Assembly: GCF_001579845.1 (NCBI RefSeq)
Contig: NZ_CP007440.1
Span: 4,300,029-4,364,028 of the forward strand
Reading direction: 5' to 3'
Length of the DNA stretch: 64,000 nucleotides
Source: Rhodoplanes sp. Z2-YC6860
GTDB taxonomy: Bacteria > Pseudomonadota > Alphaproteobacteria > Rhizobiales > Xanthobacteraceae
Each line of letters opens with the position of its first letter. Position 1 is the first letter of the stretch. Under the pieces are notes generated by a model, which had not been told where the DNA came from, made no database searches, and was given only the letters and a program-made list of their open reading frames with translations. Positions 46,715 through 53,800 of the stretch are shown in pieces. A program made the translations under genes and the position numbers.

Positions 46715-47098
46715 TCAGGGCACAACCTGAGTTTTCAGATATCCAATGACATTTACAATGTCTTCGTCTTTCTTCAATCCCGGAAACATCATCTTGGTGC
46801 CCGGCACCTTTACCTGAGGATTTCGCAGATACTCCATCAGCGTGGGTTCGTCCCAGACGATGCCGGAGTTCTTGTTCGCGTCGGAATAGTGATAGTCGGG
46901 AAACGTTCCTGCCTTCCGTCCAACGACGCCGGTCAGTACGGGACCGATCGAGTTCAACGCGTGGTCGCCGATCTGATGGCAAGCCCGGCACGCGTTGAAT
47001 ATCTTCTGACCGGCCGCGACGTCCTGGGCTTTGGCGCCCATCGGGACCGACAACCAAAGCGCGACGACCAGCAAACTGCTCCTGGTGAACAACTGCAT
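46715..47098 (-). CDS. Class I c-type cytochrome
   Basis: The 127-residue protein has a signal peptide (ending MGAKAQDVA) and one heme site CRACH (about residue 37-41). The sixth ligand methionine is in VPGTKMMFPGLK near 101-108. It looks like cytochrome c2 (GPVLTGVVGRKAGTFPDYHYSDANKNSGIVW), an electron carrier in the periplasm. It is the last gene of the metallophosphoesterase - cupredoxin - cytochrome c run on the minus strand, so it may take electrons from the cupredoxin or serve the same pathway. Confidence 0.9.
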   Translation of the reverse strand: MQLFTRSSLLVVALWLSVPMGAKAQDVAAGQKIFNACRACHQIGDHALNSIGPVLTGVVGRKAGTFPDYHYSDANKNSGIVWDEPTLMEYLRNPQVKVPGTKMMFPGLKKDEDIVNVIGYLKTQVVP

Positions 47099-47149
47099 TG
47101 CTATCCTGCTAGCTTTCCGAGGCTTCGTGATACCCGCGTCTAGCGCCGG

Positions 47150-47485
47150 CTATGGCGTGACGACGATCTGTCCCTTCATGCGAGGGTGGAGACTGCAGAA
47201 GTAATCGTAAGTTCCCGGCGTCTCAAACTTGAACGCGAACTTGTCTTCGCCGTCGAGTGCCTGCGAGCGAAAGCTGCCATCGATCGCGACGACAGTGTGC
47301 ACGATGTCGTCGTCGTTCTCCCACGTCACCGTCGTGCCGACCGGGACGCTCAGAGTCGGGGACTTGAACGTGAAATTTTCGATGGTGATGCTTGCCGGAC
47401 CTGGCAGCGCCACAGCGGCGTAGATCATGCAGGACGTCGCCCCCCCGATCAGGAAGGCGAGCGTGAGATCAGATTTGATGGACAT
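47150..47485 (-). CDS. Cupredoxin-domain protein (amicyanin/pseudoazurin-like)
   Basis: The 111-residue protein has one N-terminal signal/anchor segment and then a type I copper domain. Copper ligands are the His of DDDIVHTVVAIDG and the Cys, His and Met of YFCSLHPRMKGQIVV near the C-terminus. The start at 47485 follows from the signal peptide; the frame extends upstream to 47563 without coding character. It lies 51 bases from the cytochrome c gene and 91 bases from the metallophosphoesterase gene, all on one strand. It should carry electrons in the periplasm. Confidence 0.87.
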   Translation of the reverse strand: MSIKSDLTLAFLIGGATSCMIYAAVALPGPASITIENFTFKSPTLSVPVGTTVTWENDDDIVHTVVAIDGSFRSQALDGEDKFAFKFETPGTYDYFCSLHPRMKGQIVVTP

Positions 47486-47576
47486 GACGACCGACGTTTT
47501 CGAGAGGAAGATTGCTAGGGGCCGCATCTTCCGCCGAACGTCGGCGAAAGATGCGTGTGACATGGCGCGACGCGAC

Positions 47577-48521
47577 TCAGGCTTCCGAGAGCGCCTTGTC
47601 GACGATTGCCAGCGGTTGTGTCCCCGCCTTCACTGTCACTGAGGCGGTTCCCAGGACGCTTCGAAGCTTGTCGTCGGGCACCTTCATGGGGCCCGGCGAC
47701 GGCGCTGTACCAGGCGCGGGCTGTGGGAAGGCGGTCGAGCGGGCCGTATGGAACGTGACCGAGCCTTCGACCTTCTGCATCACCTGATGGATATGGCCAT
47801 TGAGGACGGTCACCGACCCGAACCGCTTGAGCAAACCGAGTGCTTGAGCCGAATCGTCGGTGCCCCAGCCCCATTCGGCACTGACCGTCCACAGTGGGAT
47901 ATGCGCGAACACCACGATGGGCGTGGAAGCGGTCTTGGCCTTGAGGTCGGCTTCGAGCCACTTGAGTTGCTCGGCACCCAGCGATCCCATGCCGCCACCC
48001 TTGAGATCGGCCACGTTGACCAAACCGACGAAGTGCACGCCGTTGTGATCGAACGAATACCAGCCGGTGCCCATGGCCTTCGTCCGCTTACCGTATCGGT
48101 CCAGGTAGGCCTTGCCCTGCTGCTCGTCGACGATGTCGTGCTCGCCAGGGACGTAGAACGTGTCGAGCTTGGTTTTGCCGATCACCTGATCGGCGTCATC
48201 GAACTCGTTCGGCTTCGAAAGATGCGTGATATCGCCGGTATGAATCATGAAGCTCGGCTTTTTCGGCAAAGCGACGATTTTGCCAATGGCCTCGTCCAAG
48301 GTACCGAGGGGGTTGGTATTGGCCGGCTTATTGAAGCCGATGTGGCTGTCCGAAATCTGGAGGAAGGTAAATCCAGTAGCGGCGGCGTTGGCTTCGGAAA
48401 TCCCGAGCAGTGTGGAACTCGGGACACCGCCTGTTACCGTCCACAGCATGCCCGTTCCAGCCCAAAGCATGCATTCCAAAGCACCACGCCGGCTGACGCC
48501 GTCGCCTTCATCTTCGGCCAT
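47577..48521 (-). CDS. Exported metallophosphoesterase (calcineurin-like)
   Basis: The 314-residue protein has a twin-arginine-type signal (GVSRRGALECMLWAGTGM) and a calcineurin-like phosphoesterase domain with the metal motifs SDSHIGFN near 57, HTGDITH near 94, GEHD near 126 and NGHIHQ near 236. GEHD in place of the common GNHD is a small but notable change at a metal-site residue. It leads the run with the cupredoxin and cytochrome c genes. A candidate ECF promoter lies 36-61 bases upstream. Substrate unknown. Confidence 0.87.
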   Translation of the reverse strand: MAEDEGDGVSRRGALECMLWAGTGMLWTVTGGVPSSTLLGISEANAAATGFTFLQISDSHIGFNKPANTNPLGTLDEAIGKIVALPKKPSFMIHTGDITHLSKPNEFDDADQVIGKTKLDTFYVPGEHDIVDEQQGKAYLDRYGKRTKAMGTGWYSFDHNGVHFVGLVNVADLKGGGMGSLGAEQLKWLEADLKAKTASTPIVVFAHIPLWTVSAEWGWGTDDSAQALGLLKRFGSVTVLNGHIHQVMQKVEGSVTFHTARSTAFPQPAPGTAPSPGPMKVPDDKLRSVLGTASVTVKAGTQPLAIVDKALSEA

Positions 48522-48556
48522 CTGTCACTCCTCTGATTTGACCGCCCGAAGATGAA

Positions 48557-48582
48557 GATCAGCGGTGCCTCCGCTTTATTCC
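48557..48582 (-). promoter_or_regulatory. Candidate ECF sigma promoter before the metallophosphoesterase operon
   Basis: On the minus strand GGAATAA (48582-48576) is followed, after 16 bases, by ATC (48559-48557). The -35-type box and spacer match the two promoters of the nearby ECF sigma unit exactly, and the last box differs by one base (ATC for GTC). The distance to the gene start (36 bases) fits a promoter. Confidence 0.5.
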
Positions 48583-48683
48583 AAGGATTCGAACTTTCGT
48601 TGCTTTTCGCCGCAAATATTTAATTGGGTCGCGTCGGAGTCGGAGATGAGCAAAGTTCTCAAGCTAACGCGTGGCCGGGACCA

Positions 48684-48753
48684 TAGGCGAGCGAAGCGAC
48701 GCGGTCCTTTGGACGGCCGTAGGCGAGCGAAGCGACGCCGTCCTTCGGACGGC
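48684..48753. repeat. Two near-identical 34-bp direct repeats
   Basis: Units at 48684-48717 and 48720-48753 share TAGGCGAGCGAAGCGACG and GTCC-TT-GGACGGC, differing at two positions. Each ends in a GTCC/GGAC hairpin. They lie between the anti-sigma and metallophosphoesterase genes. Confidence 0.85.
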
Positions 48754-48794
48754 TATGCCCCGGCCATGACGTGGGTAGACGGTGCCTGCCTCGG

Positions 48795-49586
48795 CTACAA
48801 CAGCGCCGGCAATTCCCGCAGCTCGCCCGCGTTGAGATCGGAGATCGCGCGGAACGCCATGCCGCCGCGGCACCAGCTCGCGATGTTGTAGCCTTCCGCG
48901 GTTTCGATCTTCACCGCATCGGCGTCATTGCTCGGCCAGATGAACACGTTGATCTGGTGCAGGCGCTTCTTGTAGACGACGACCGCGACGCGCTTGCCGT
49001 CGATATAGTCGAGCCGGCCGCCGACCAGCGTGTAGCCCTCGGCGCTGAGGTCCTTGACCACCGGCGTGAACTCGAGCCGGCCCGCAAACCACGGCTTCAC
49101 ATTGTGCTGGTCGTTCGACACCACCTGCACAGTGCTGTCCTGGATCAGCGAGCGCACATGGGCGGCGAGCACGTCGCGGTTGATCAGCTCCTGATTGTCG
49201 ACCGTCTGCAGATGCCACCACGTGCCCGACACCGAGAGCACGCAGACCACCAGCATGGCGGCGATCTGGCGGAGCACCGGGGTAAAACTACGGGTCCTCG
49301 CGGCGAGCCTCGCCGCAAACGACACCGGCGGCGCAGGCTCCGCGACGATCTCGGCCATTTCCGACTGCTGCTCAACTGCGAGCCGCGCCTGGATGCGCCG
49401 GGCGAGCCCCTGCGGCGCACGCTCACGCGCGCCGGCAATCTTGGCGCTCAGCTCTTTCAGCTCGTCGCGATAGCGCGCGCAGGCCGGACAGCTTTCGGCG
49501 TGCTCGGCGACGCTCTGGCGCTGCCCGTTCGACAGCTCGCCATCGAGTAGGGCGCCGATGCGCTCGCGCGCATGATCACAGCGCAT
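48795..49586 (-). CDS. Anti-sigma factor with zinc finger and one membrane helix
   Basis: The 263-residue protein has an N-terminal zinc-binding anti-sigma domain (MRCDHARERIGALLDGEL with HAESCPACARYR, the H-x3-C-x2-C finger, about residues 28-35), one membrane helix near 105-125 (IAAMLVVCVLSVSGTWW) and a periplasmic C-terminal domain of about 135 residues. It should hold the ECF sigma factor at the membrane and release it on a periplasmic signal. It overlaps the sigma gene by 11 bases. The C-terminal domain is not recognised and would be the sensor. Confidence 0.9.
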   Translation of the reverse strand: MRCDHARERIGALLDGELSNGQRQSVAEHAESCPACARYRDELKELSAKIAGARERAPQGLARRIQARLAVEQQSEMAEIVAEPAPPVSFAARLAARTRSFTPVLRQIAAMLVVCVLSVSGTWWHLQTVDNQELINRDVLAAHVRSLIQDSTVQVVSNDQHNVKPWFAGRLEFTPVVKDLSAEGYTLVGGRLDYIDGKRVAVVVYKKRLHQINVFIWPSNDADAVKIETAEGYNIASWCRGGMAFRAISDLNAGELRELPALL

Positions 49587-50136
49587 TCTGGTTCTCCTTC
49601 TGCATCAATCCCGTCAACACGTCTTTGAGGTCGGCTCTGGCCCGCGACAACCGCGACATCACGGTGCCGGCCGGTATGCCGAGCACGGAGGCGATGTCCT
49701 GATAGGACAGCCCCTCGAATTCACGCAGCACGATCACCTCACGGAACGCCGGCGTCAGCTTCGCGAGCGCGCGGCGGACCAGCGAGCGTTCGCCGTCGCT
49801 GATCAGCACGTCCTCGGCCGAGGGGTCTTCGCTCGCCGGCTCGAAGGCCGGACCGTCTTCGCCATCGCGACGGCCCAGCGCATCCTCGATCGACACCACG
49901 TTGGTGTTGCGCTTTCGGACCGACAGCCAGCGATAGGCGACGTTGCGGACGATGGTTAACAGCCAGGGCCGGATATCGCCGCCGTGAAACTGGGCAAAGG
50001 CCTTGTACGCCCGCAAATAGGCGTCCTGGACCACGTCCTGGGCGTCCGCGTCGTTGCGGGTGAGCCAGTAGGCGAGGTTATAGGCCGCATCGAGGTGCGG
50101 CAGCGCTTCCGTGTCGAAATCCTGACTGCTCGGCAT
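49576..50136 (-). CDS. ECF RNA polymerase sigma factor
   Basis: The 186-residue protein (start at 50136; an in-frame ATG at 50160 is also possible) has the sigma region 2 segment DAQDVVQDAYLRAYKAFAQF and region 4 helix-turn-helix EGLSYQDIASVLGIPAGTVMSRLSRARADL. It is coupled with the anti-sigma gene downstream. Its own promoter carries the same GGAATAA-N16-GTC element as the divergent MBL operon, so it is probably autoregulated. I cannot place it in a named ECF group from sequence reading. Confidence 0.92.
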   Translation of the reverse strand: MPSSQDFDTEALPHLDAAYNLAYWLTRNDADAQDVVQDAYLRAYKAFAQFHGGDIRPWLLTIVRNVAYRWLSVRKRNTNVVSIEDALGRRDGEDGPAFEPASEDPSAEDVLISDGERSLVRRALAKLTPAFREVIVLREFEGLSYQDIASVLGIPAGTVMSRLSRARADLKDVLTGLMQKENQNAL

Positions 50137-50194
50137 ATGACAAGTCTCTGACAACGGCACTTTTTTCGGGGTTAGCGGTCAACTCAACTCCATG

Positions 50195-50221
50195 TGACTC
50201 CGGGAAGGGCGCGTTTATTCC
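50195..50221 (-). promoter_or_regulatory. ECF promoter of the sigma/anti-sigma operon
   Basis: On the minus strand GGAATAA (50221-50215), 16 bases and GTCA (50198-50195) form an ECF-type promoter, 59 bases before the sigma gene start at 50136. The divergent unit has the same element. Confidence 0.7.
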
Positions 50222-50260
50222 AGGGCTTAGGCCGGCCTTCCACGGAGCTCTCGGGACCCG

Positions 50261-50286
50261 GGAATAATCCCTGGCGGGCAAGAGTC
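50261..50286 (+). promoter_or_regulatory. ECF promoter of the MBL - TPR - DoxX operon
   Basis: GGAATAA (50261-50267), 16 bases and GTC (50284-50286) match the divergent promoter in boxes and spacing. It lies 58 bases before the MBL hydrolase start at 50345. Confidence 0.7.
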
Positions 50287-50344
50287 CTCAGTCCGTCGCT
50301 ACCACCCCAGTAACCGACTGAATTCCATCGAACAGAGGACGTTC

Positions 50345-51316
50345 ATGCCTAACCTCAACCGTCGCGATTTCGTCACATCGACCGCGTTCGCCGCGGCCCT
50401 GGGATTCACCGGAAAACTCGCCGTTTCTCCGGCTTTCGCCCTGCAAGACGTGCCCGACCCCAAGCCGGGCTTCCACAAATACAAGGTCGGCTCGGTCGAG
50501 GTGACCGCGCTCTATGACGGCATCTGGCGCAAGCCCCACGATCCGGGCTTCATCCGCAACGCCTCGGTCGACGAGACCAAGGCAGAGCTGGAGAAGGCCC
50601 ACCAGATCACCGAGTTCATGCCGATTCCGCTGACCGTCGTGGTTCTCAAGATCAACGGCGAGCACATCCTGGTGGATTCCGGCTCCGGCGCCGGCCAGTG
50701 GCAGCCGACCGCGGGCCATATCGCGGGCTACATGCAAGCGGCCGGCATCGATCCGAAGTCGATCAAGAAGATCCTGATCTCGCACTTCCACCCGGATCAC
50801 ATCTTCGGCCTCCTGGAAAAGGGCACCAACAAGCCGACGTTCCCCGACGCCGAGCTGATCGTCACGTCGGCCGAGTACAAGTGGTGGACCGAGGAGGGCC
50901 GGATCGAGAAGCTGCCGGAGGCCCGCAAGGGCCTCGGCCAGCGCATCCATGCCTCGTTCCCGAACTGGAAGAACTTCAGGCTGATCGACGGCGAGAAGGA
51001 AGTCGCGCCAGGCGTGCGCCTGATCAACACGCCGGGCCACACGCCGGGCCATGCGTCGTTCGTTGTCAGCTCCGGCAACAAGACGCTGATGGTGTCGAAC
51101 GACGTGGCCTATGTGCCGGCGCTGCTCGCGCCGCATCCGGAATGGCAGGGCACCTACGATCAGGACGGCCCGCTCGCCGTCACGACCCGCAGGAAACTGC
51201 TCGACCAGGTGATTGCCGACAAGATGATGATCTGCGGTGCGCACTTCCCGTTCCCCGGCACCGGTCAGTTCGTCAAGGACGGCGACCACTACGCGTTCAC
51301 GACGGTCTCGGCCTAG
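50345..51316 (+). CDS. Exported MBL-fold metallo-hydrolase
   Basis: The 323-residue protein has a twin-arginine signal (LNRRDFVTSTAFAAALGF, cleavage near AFALQD) and a metallo-beta-lactamase fold with the zinc motif HFHPDH at about residue 148-153, a second His in NTPGHTPGHASFV near 230, and the C-terminal MMICGAHFPFPG. Substrate unknown; relatives include periplasmic hydrolases with various roles. It is the first gene of an operon under the ECF-type promoter, followed by a TPR protein and a DoxX protein. Confidence 0.9.
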   Translation: MPNLNRRDFVTSTAFAAALGFTGKLAVSPAFALQDVPDPKPGFHKYKVGSVEVTALYDGIWRKPHDPGFIRNASVDETKAELEKAHQITEFMPIPLTVVVLKINGEHILVDSGSGAGQWQPTAGHIAGYMQAAGIDPKSIKKILISHFHPDHIFGLLEKGTNKPTFPDAELIVTSAEYKWWTEEGRIEKLPEARKGLGQRIHASFPNWKNFRLIDGEKEVAPGVRLINTPGHTPGHASFVVSSGNKTLMVSNDVAYVPALLAPHPEWQGTYDQDGPLAVTTRRKLLDQVIADKMMICGAHFPFPGTGQFVKDGDHYAFTTVSA

Positions 51317-51364
51317 GGCGTGATCCCGAAAAGTGTGAAGCGGTTTTCGGAAAAGATCACGCCC
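51316..51364. repeat. Rhizobiales-type palindromic intergenic repeat
   Basis: GGGCGTGATC ... GATCACGCCC flank an inner CCGAAAA / TTTTCGG pair, giving a long interrupted palindrome beginning at the MBL gene's stop. Copies of this CGTGATC-CGAAAA type are common intergenic repeats in Bradyrhizobium- and Mesorhizobium-like genomes from memory. As a hairpin it may weaken readthrough into the TPR gene. Confidence 0.8.
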
Positions 51365-51487
51365 AAACACTAAAAGCCGCCCAGCCGCCTGAACCATCCA
51401 CATGCGATCGATCGGGACGGATGCGTTCCGATCGAGCCGGCCTCCCTCGGCCTTCGTGACCCCAAGCTTTTGAAAGGAGAAAGACTC

Positions 51488-51943
51488 ATGAAAACTCTTC
51501 GTTCGACCCTGATCGCCTTTGCACTCCTCACCGGCGTTGCCGCGACCCCGGTGCTCGCCGTCGACAACATGGAGAGCACCGATGCCCCGGACCTCACCGC
51601 GGTGCGCGCCAGCATCAAAGCCAAGGACTACAAGAGCGCCATCACCGAGCTCACCGGCATGATCGACAAGGGCATTCAGCATGCCGATGTCTACAATCTG
51701 CTCGGCTTCAGTCTGCGCCATGAGGGCGACATGAAGGGTGCCCAGACGTTCTATGCCAAGGCGCTGGATTACAATCCCGAGCACAAGGGCGCGCTGGAAT
51801 ATCAGGGCGAGATGTTCGTGAAACTCGGCCAGTTCGACAAGGCGCAGGCCAACCTTACCAAGCTCGCCAAGCTCTGCCCGCAAGGCTGCGAGGAGCGGGA
51901 AGATTTGGAAGAAGCGATCAAGACGAAGGTCGTCAAGGACTAA
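51488..51943 (+). CDS. Exported TPR-repeat protein
   Basis: The 151-residue protein has a signal peptide (MKTLRSTLIAFALLTGVAATPVLAVDN) and about three tetratricopeptide units (YKSAITELTGMIDKG, ADVYNLLGFSLRHEGDMKGAQTFYAKAL, GALEYQGEMFVKLGQFDKAQANLTKL), then a disulfide-capable pair CPQGCEE. It probably acts as a periplasmic scaffold. A GAAAGGAG site precedes the ATG. It lies nine bases before the DoxX gene and follows the MBL gene, so the three may be a unit. Confidence 0.85.
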   Translation: MKTLRSTLIAFALLTGVAATPVLAVDNMESTDAPDLTAVRASIKAKDYKSAITELTGMIDKGIQHADVYNLLGFSLRHEGDMKGAQTFYAKALDYNPEHKGALEYQGEMFVKLGQFDKAQANLTKLAKLCPQGCEEREDLEEAIKTKVVKD

Positions 51944-51952
51944 GTCTGGAAC

Positions 51953-52369
51953 ATGAACGACCCGCTCAACCACACATTCGGGCCTGCGGCTGACGCCGCA
52001 GGCCGCATCTTGCTCGCGGCGCTGTTTCTCTACGAAGCTTATGCCAAGCTGACGGGCTACGCTTTGGCGGTGAAATACGCAGCGGCCTTTGGCGTGCCGT
52101 CGACGCTGATGCCGCTCGCGATCGCGACCGAACTCGGTTGCGGCACGCTGCTGGTGCTCGGCCTGTTCACGCGGCTCGCCGGCATCACTCTCGCGGGCTT
52201 CTGCCTGGTGACGGCTTTCATTTTTCACACCAAGTTCAGCGACGGCAATCAGGTTCTGCACTTCGGCAAGGATATCGCGCTGGCCGGCGCCTTCCTGTTC
52301 GTTGCGGGCCACGGCGCGGGGCCGTTGTCGCTCGATGCGCGGTTCTTCCGAAGACGGGAACCGGAGTGA
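51953..52369 (+). CDS. DoxX-family membrane protein
   Basis: The 138-residue protein has four membrane helices in the DoxX layout, with RILLAALFLYEAYAKLTGYA near residue 17 and CGTLLVLGLFTRLAG near 62. DoxX proteins are linked to thiol and oxidative stress and sometimes to quinone-dependent oxidation. It ends the MBL - TPR - DoxX run under the ECF-type promoter, which is a common context for such proteins. Confidence 0.87.
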   Translation: MNDPLNHTFGPAADAAGRILLAALFLYEAYAKLTGYALAVKYAAAFGVPSTLMPLAIATELGCGTLLVLGLFTRLAGITLAGFCLVTAFIFHTKFSDGNQVLHFGKDIALAGAFLFVAGHGAGPLSLDARFFRRREPE

Positions 52370-52498
52370 AAGCAGCCGGTTTAGCCCCCAAATCCGGCAT
52401 GCTATAATCGGCTTGTGGCCGGCGAATCCCGGCTGCCCACTCCACGAAAGGGCCGGTGCGCCACCGGCCAAATCTGGTCCGCCAGAGGGAGGCCGCGC

Positions 52499-53599
52499 AT
52501 GAACATCGAGGTCCGGGCGAAGGAGCGGTCGCAAAAGACCAGGCTCGACATCGTCGACTGCGATTTCCATCCCAAGCTCACACTCGAGCAGTTGAAGCCG
52601 TTCCTCTCCAATCAGTGGTGGAGCTATCTGCAGACCTACGGCAACCGCTCGCGGCACGGCTACGCCAAGGGCTATGCGTACCCCAAGATGACGCCGCAGG
52701 CGGCGCGCCGGGATGCCTGGCCGCCCACCGGCGGACTGCCGGCGAGTGATCTCGAATTCGTCCAGCAGCAGCATCTCGACTTTTACGGCATCAGCGCCGC
52801 GATCATGAATCCGCTGTCGCCGACCGGGCAGGGCGATCAGAACATCGAGCTGTCGATCGCGATGGCGGCCGCTTCGAACGAGGCCCAGGTCGCGCAATGG
52901 ACCGCGCGCGAGCCGCGCTGCAAGGCGTCGGTCGTGGTGCCCTATGAGGATGGCGTGGCCTCCGCCAAGGAGGTCCGCAAGCACGCCGGCGACAGAAATT
53001 ATGCCCAGGTCTTCATGCTGAGCCGCACCGGCGAGGCGGCCGGGCGCAAGCGCTACTGGCCGATCTACGAGGCGGCGGTCGAGGCAGGGCTGCCGGTCGG
53101 CATCCATGCGTTCGGCTATTCGGGCTGGCCGATGACCGGTTCGGGCTATCCGTCGTTCTACATCGAGGAGATGACCGAGCATGCCGTCTCGGCCCAGGCC
53201 ATGGTGACGAGCTTCATCATGGAGGGCGTGTTCGAGCGGCTGCCGGAATTGAAGGTCGTGCTCATCGAATGCGGCTTCGGCTGGCTGCCGGCGCTCGGCT
53301 GGCGGCTCGACAAGCACTGGAAGCGGCTGAAGGACGAGGTGCCGCATCTGAAGAAGGCGCCGTCGGAATACATCCGCGAGCATTTCTGGGTGACAACACA
53401 GCCGATGGAGGAGACGGAAAATCCGGACCAGCTCATCGAGGTGATGAACTGGATCGGCATGGACCGGATCATGTTCTCCAGCGACTATCCGCACTGGGAT
53501 TTCGACGATCCGTTCGTCACGCTGCCGCCATCTCTCACCGAGGCGCAGCGCCGGGATGTCTACGCCGGCAACGCGCGAAAGCTTTATCGGTTGGATTGA
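52499..53599 (+). CDS. Amidohydrolase-2 family metal-dependent hydrolase/decarboxylase
   Basis: The 366-residue protein has the TIM-barrel metal motif IVDCDFHPKLT near residue 18, a barrel histidine in VGIHAFGYSGWP near 201, and the catalytic aspartate in MFSSDYPHWDFDDP near 322-335. It shares VVLIECGFGWLPALGWRLDKHWKRLKDEVP, a longer version of the segment seen in the other two amidohydrolases. GAGGGAGG precedes the ATG. A compound palindromic repeat separates it from a Rieske gene. Substrate is not known. Confidence 0.85.
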   Translation: MNIEVRAKERSQKTRLDIVDCDFHPKLTLEQLKPFLSNQWWSYLQTYGNRSRHGYAKGYAYPKMTPQAARRDAWPPTGGLPASDLEFVQQQHLDFYGISAAIMNPLSPTGQGDQNIELSIAMAAASNEAQVAQWTAREPRCKASVVVPYEDGVASAKEVRKHAGDRNYAQVFMLSRTGEAAGRKRYWPIYEAAVEAGLPVGIHAFGYSGWPMTGSGYPSFYIEEMTEHAVSAQAMVTSFIMEGVFERLPELKVVLIECGFGWLPALGWRLDKHWKRLKDEVPHLKKAPSEYIREHFWVTTQPMEETENPDQLIEVMNWIGMDRIMFSSDYPHWDFDDPFVTLPPSLTEAQRRDVYAGNARKLYRLD

Positions 53600-53610
53600 T
53601 GCACGTGCCT

Positions 53611-53793
53611 CTCGTGTCCCGGGCGCAATGCATCGCGAAGCGTTGCGTTGCAGACCCGGGACCCAGCTTTCTTTACGTTGCAGCCAATCGGGGTCCCGGA
53701 TCAGCCATAGCGCGTCAAAGACGCGCGTATACGCGCTTATGGCACCACTCCGCGCCTTCGGCGCTACGCGCTGCATCGCATCCGGGACACGAG
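53611..53793. repeat. Compound palindromic repeat (REP-like)
   Basis: CTCGTGTCCCGG at 53611-53622 and its exact reverse complement at 53782-53793 flank about 160 bases that contain internal GGGTCCCGG / CCCGGGACCC pairs and CGCGC-type hairpins. The whole gap between the amidohydrolase and Rieske genes is made of it. It looks like a mobile or amplified intergenic element. Confidence 0.8.
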
Positions 53794-53800
53794 ACCACCC

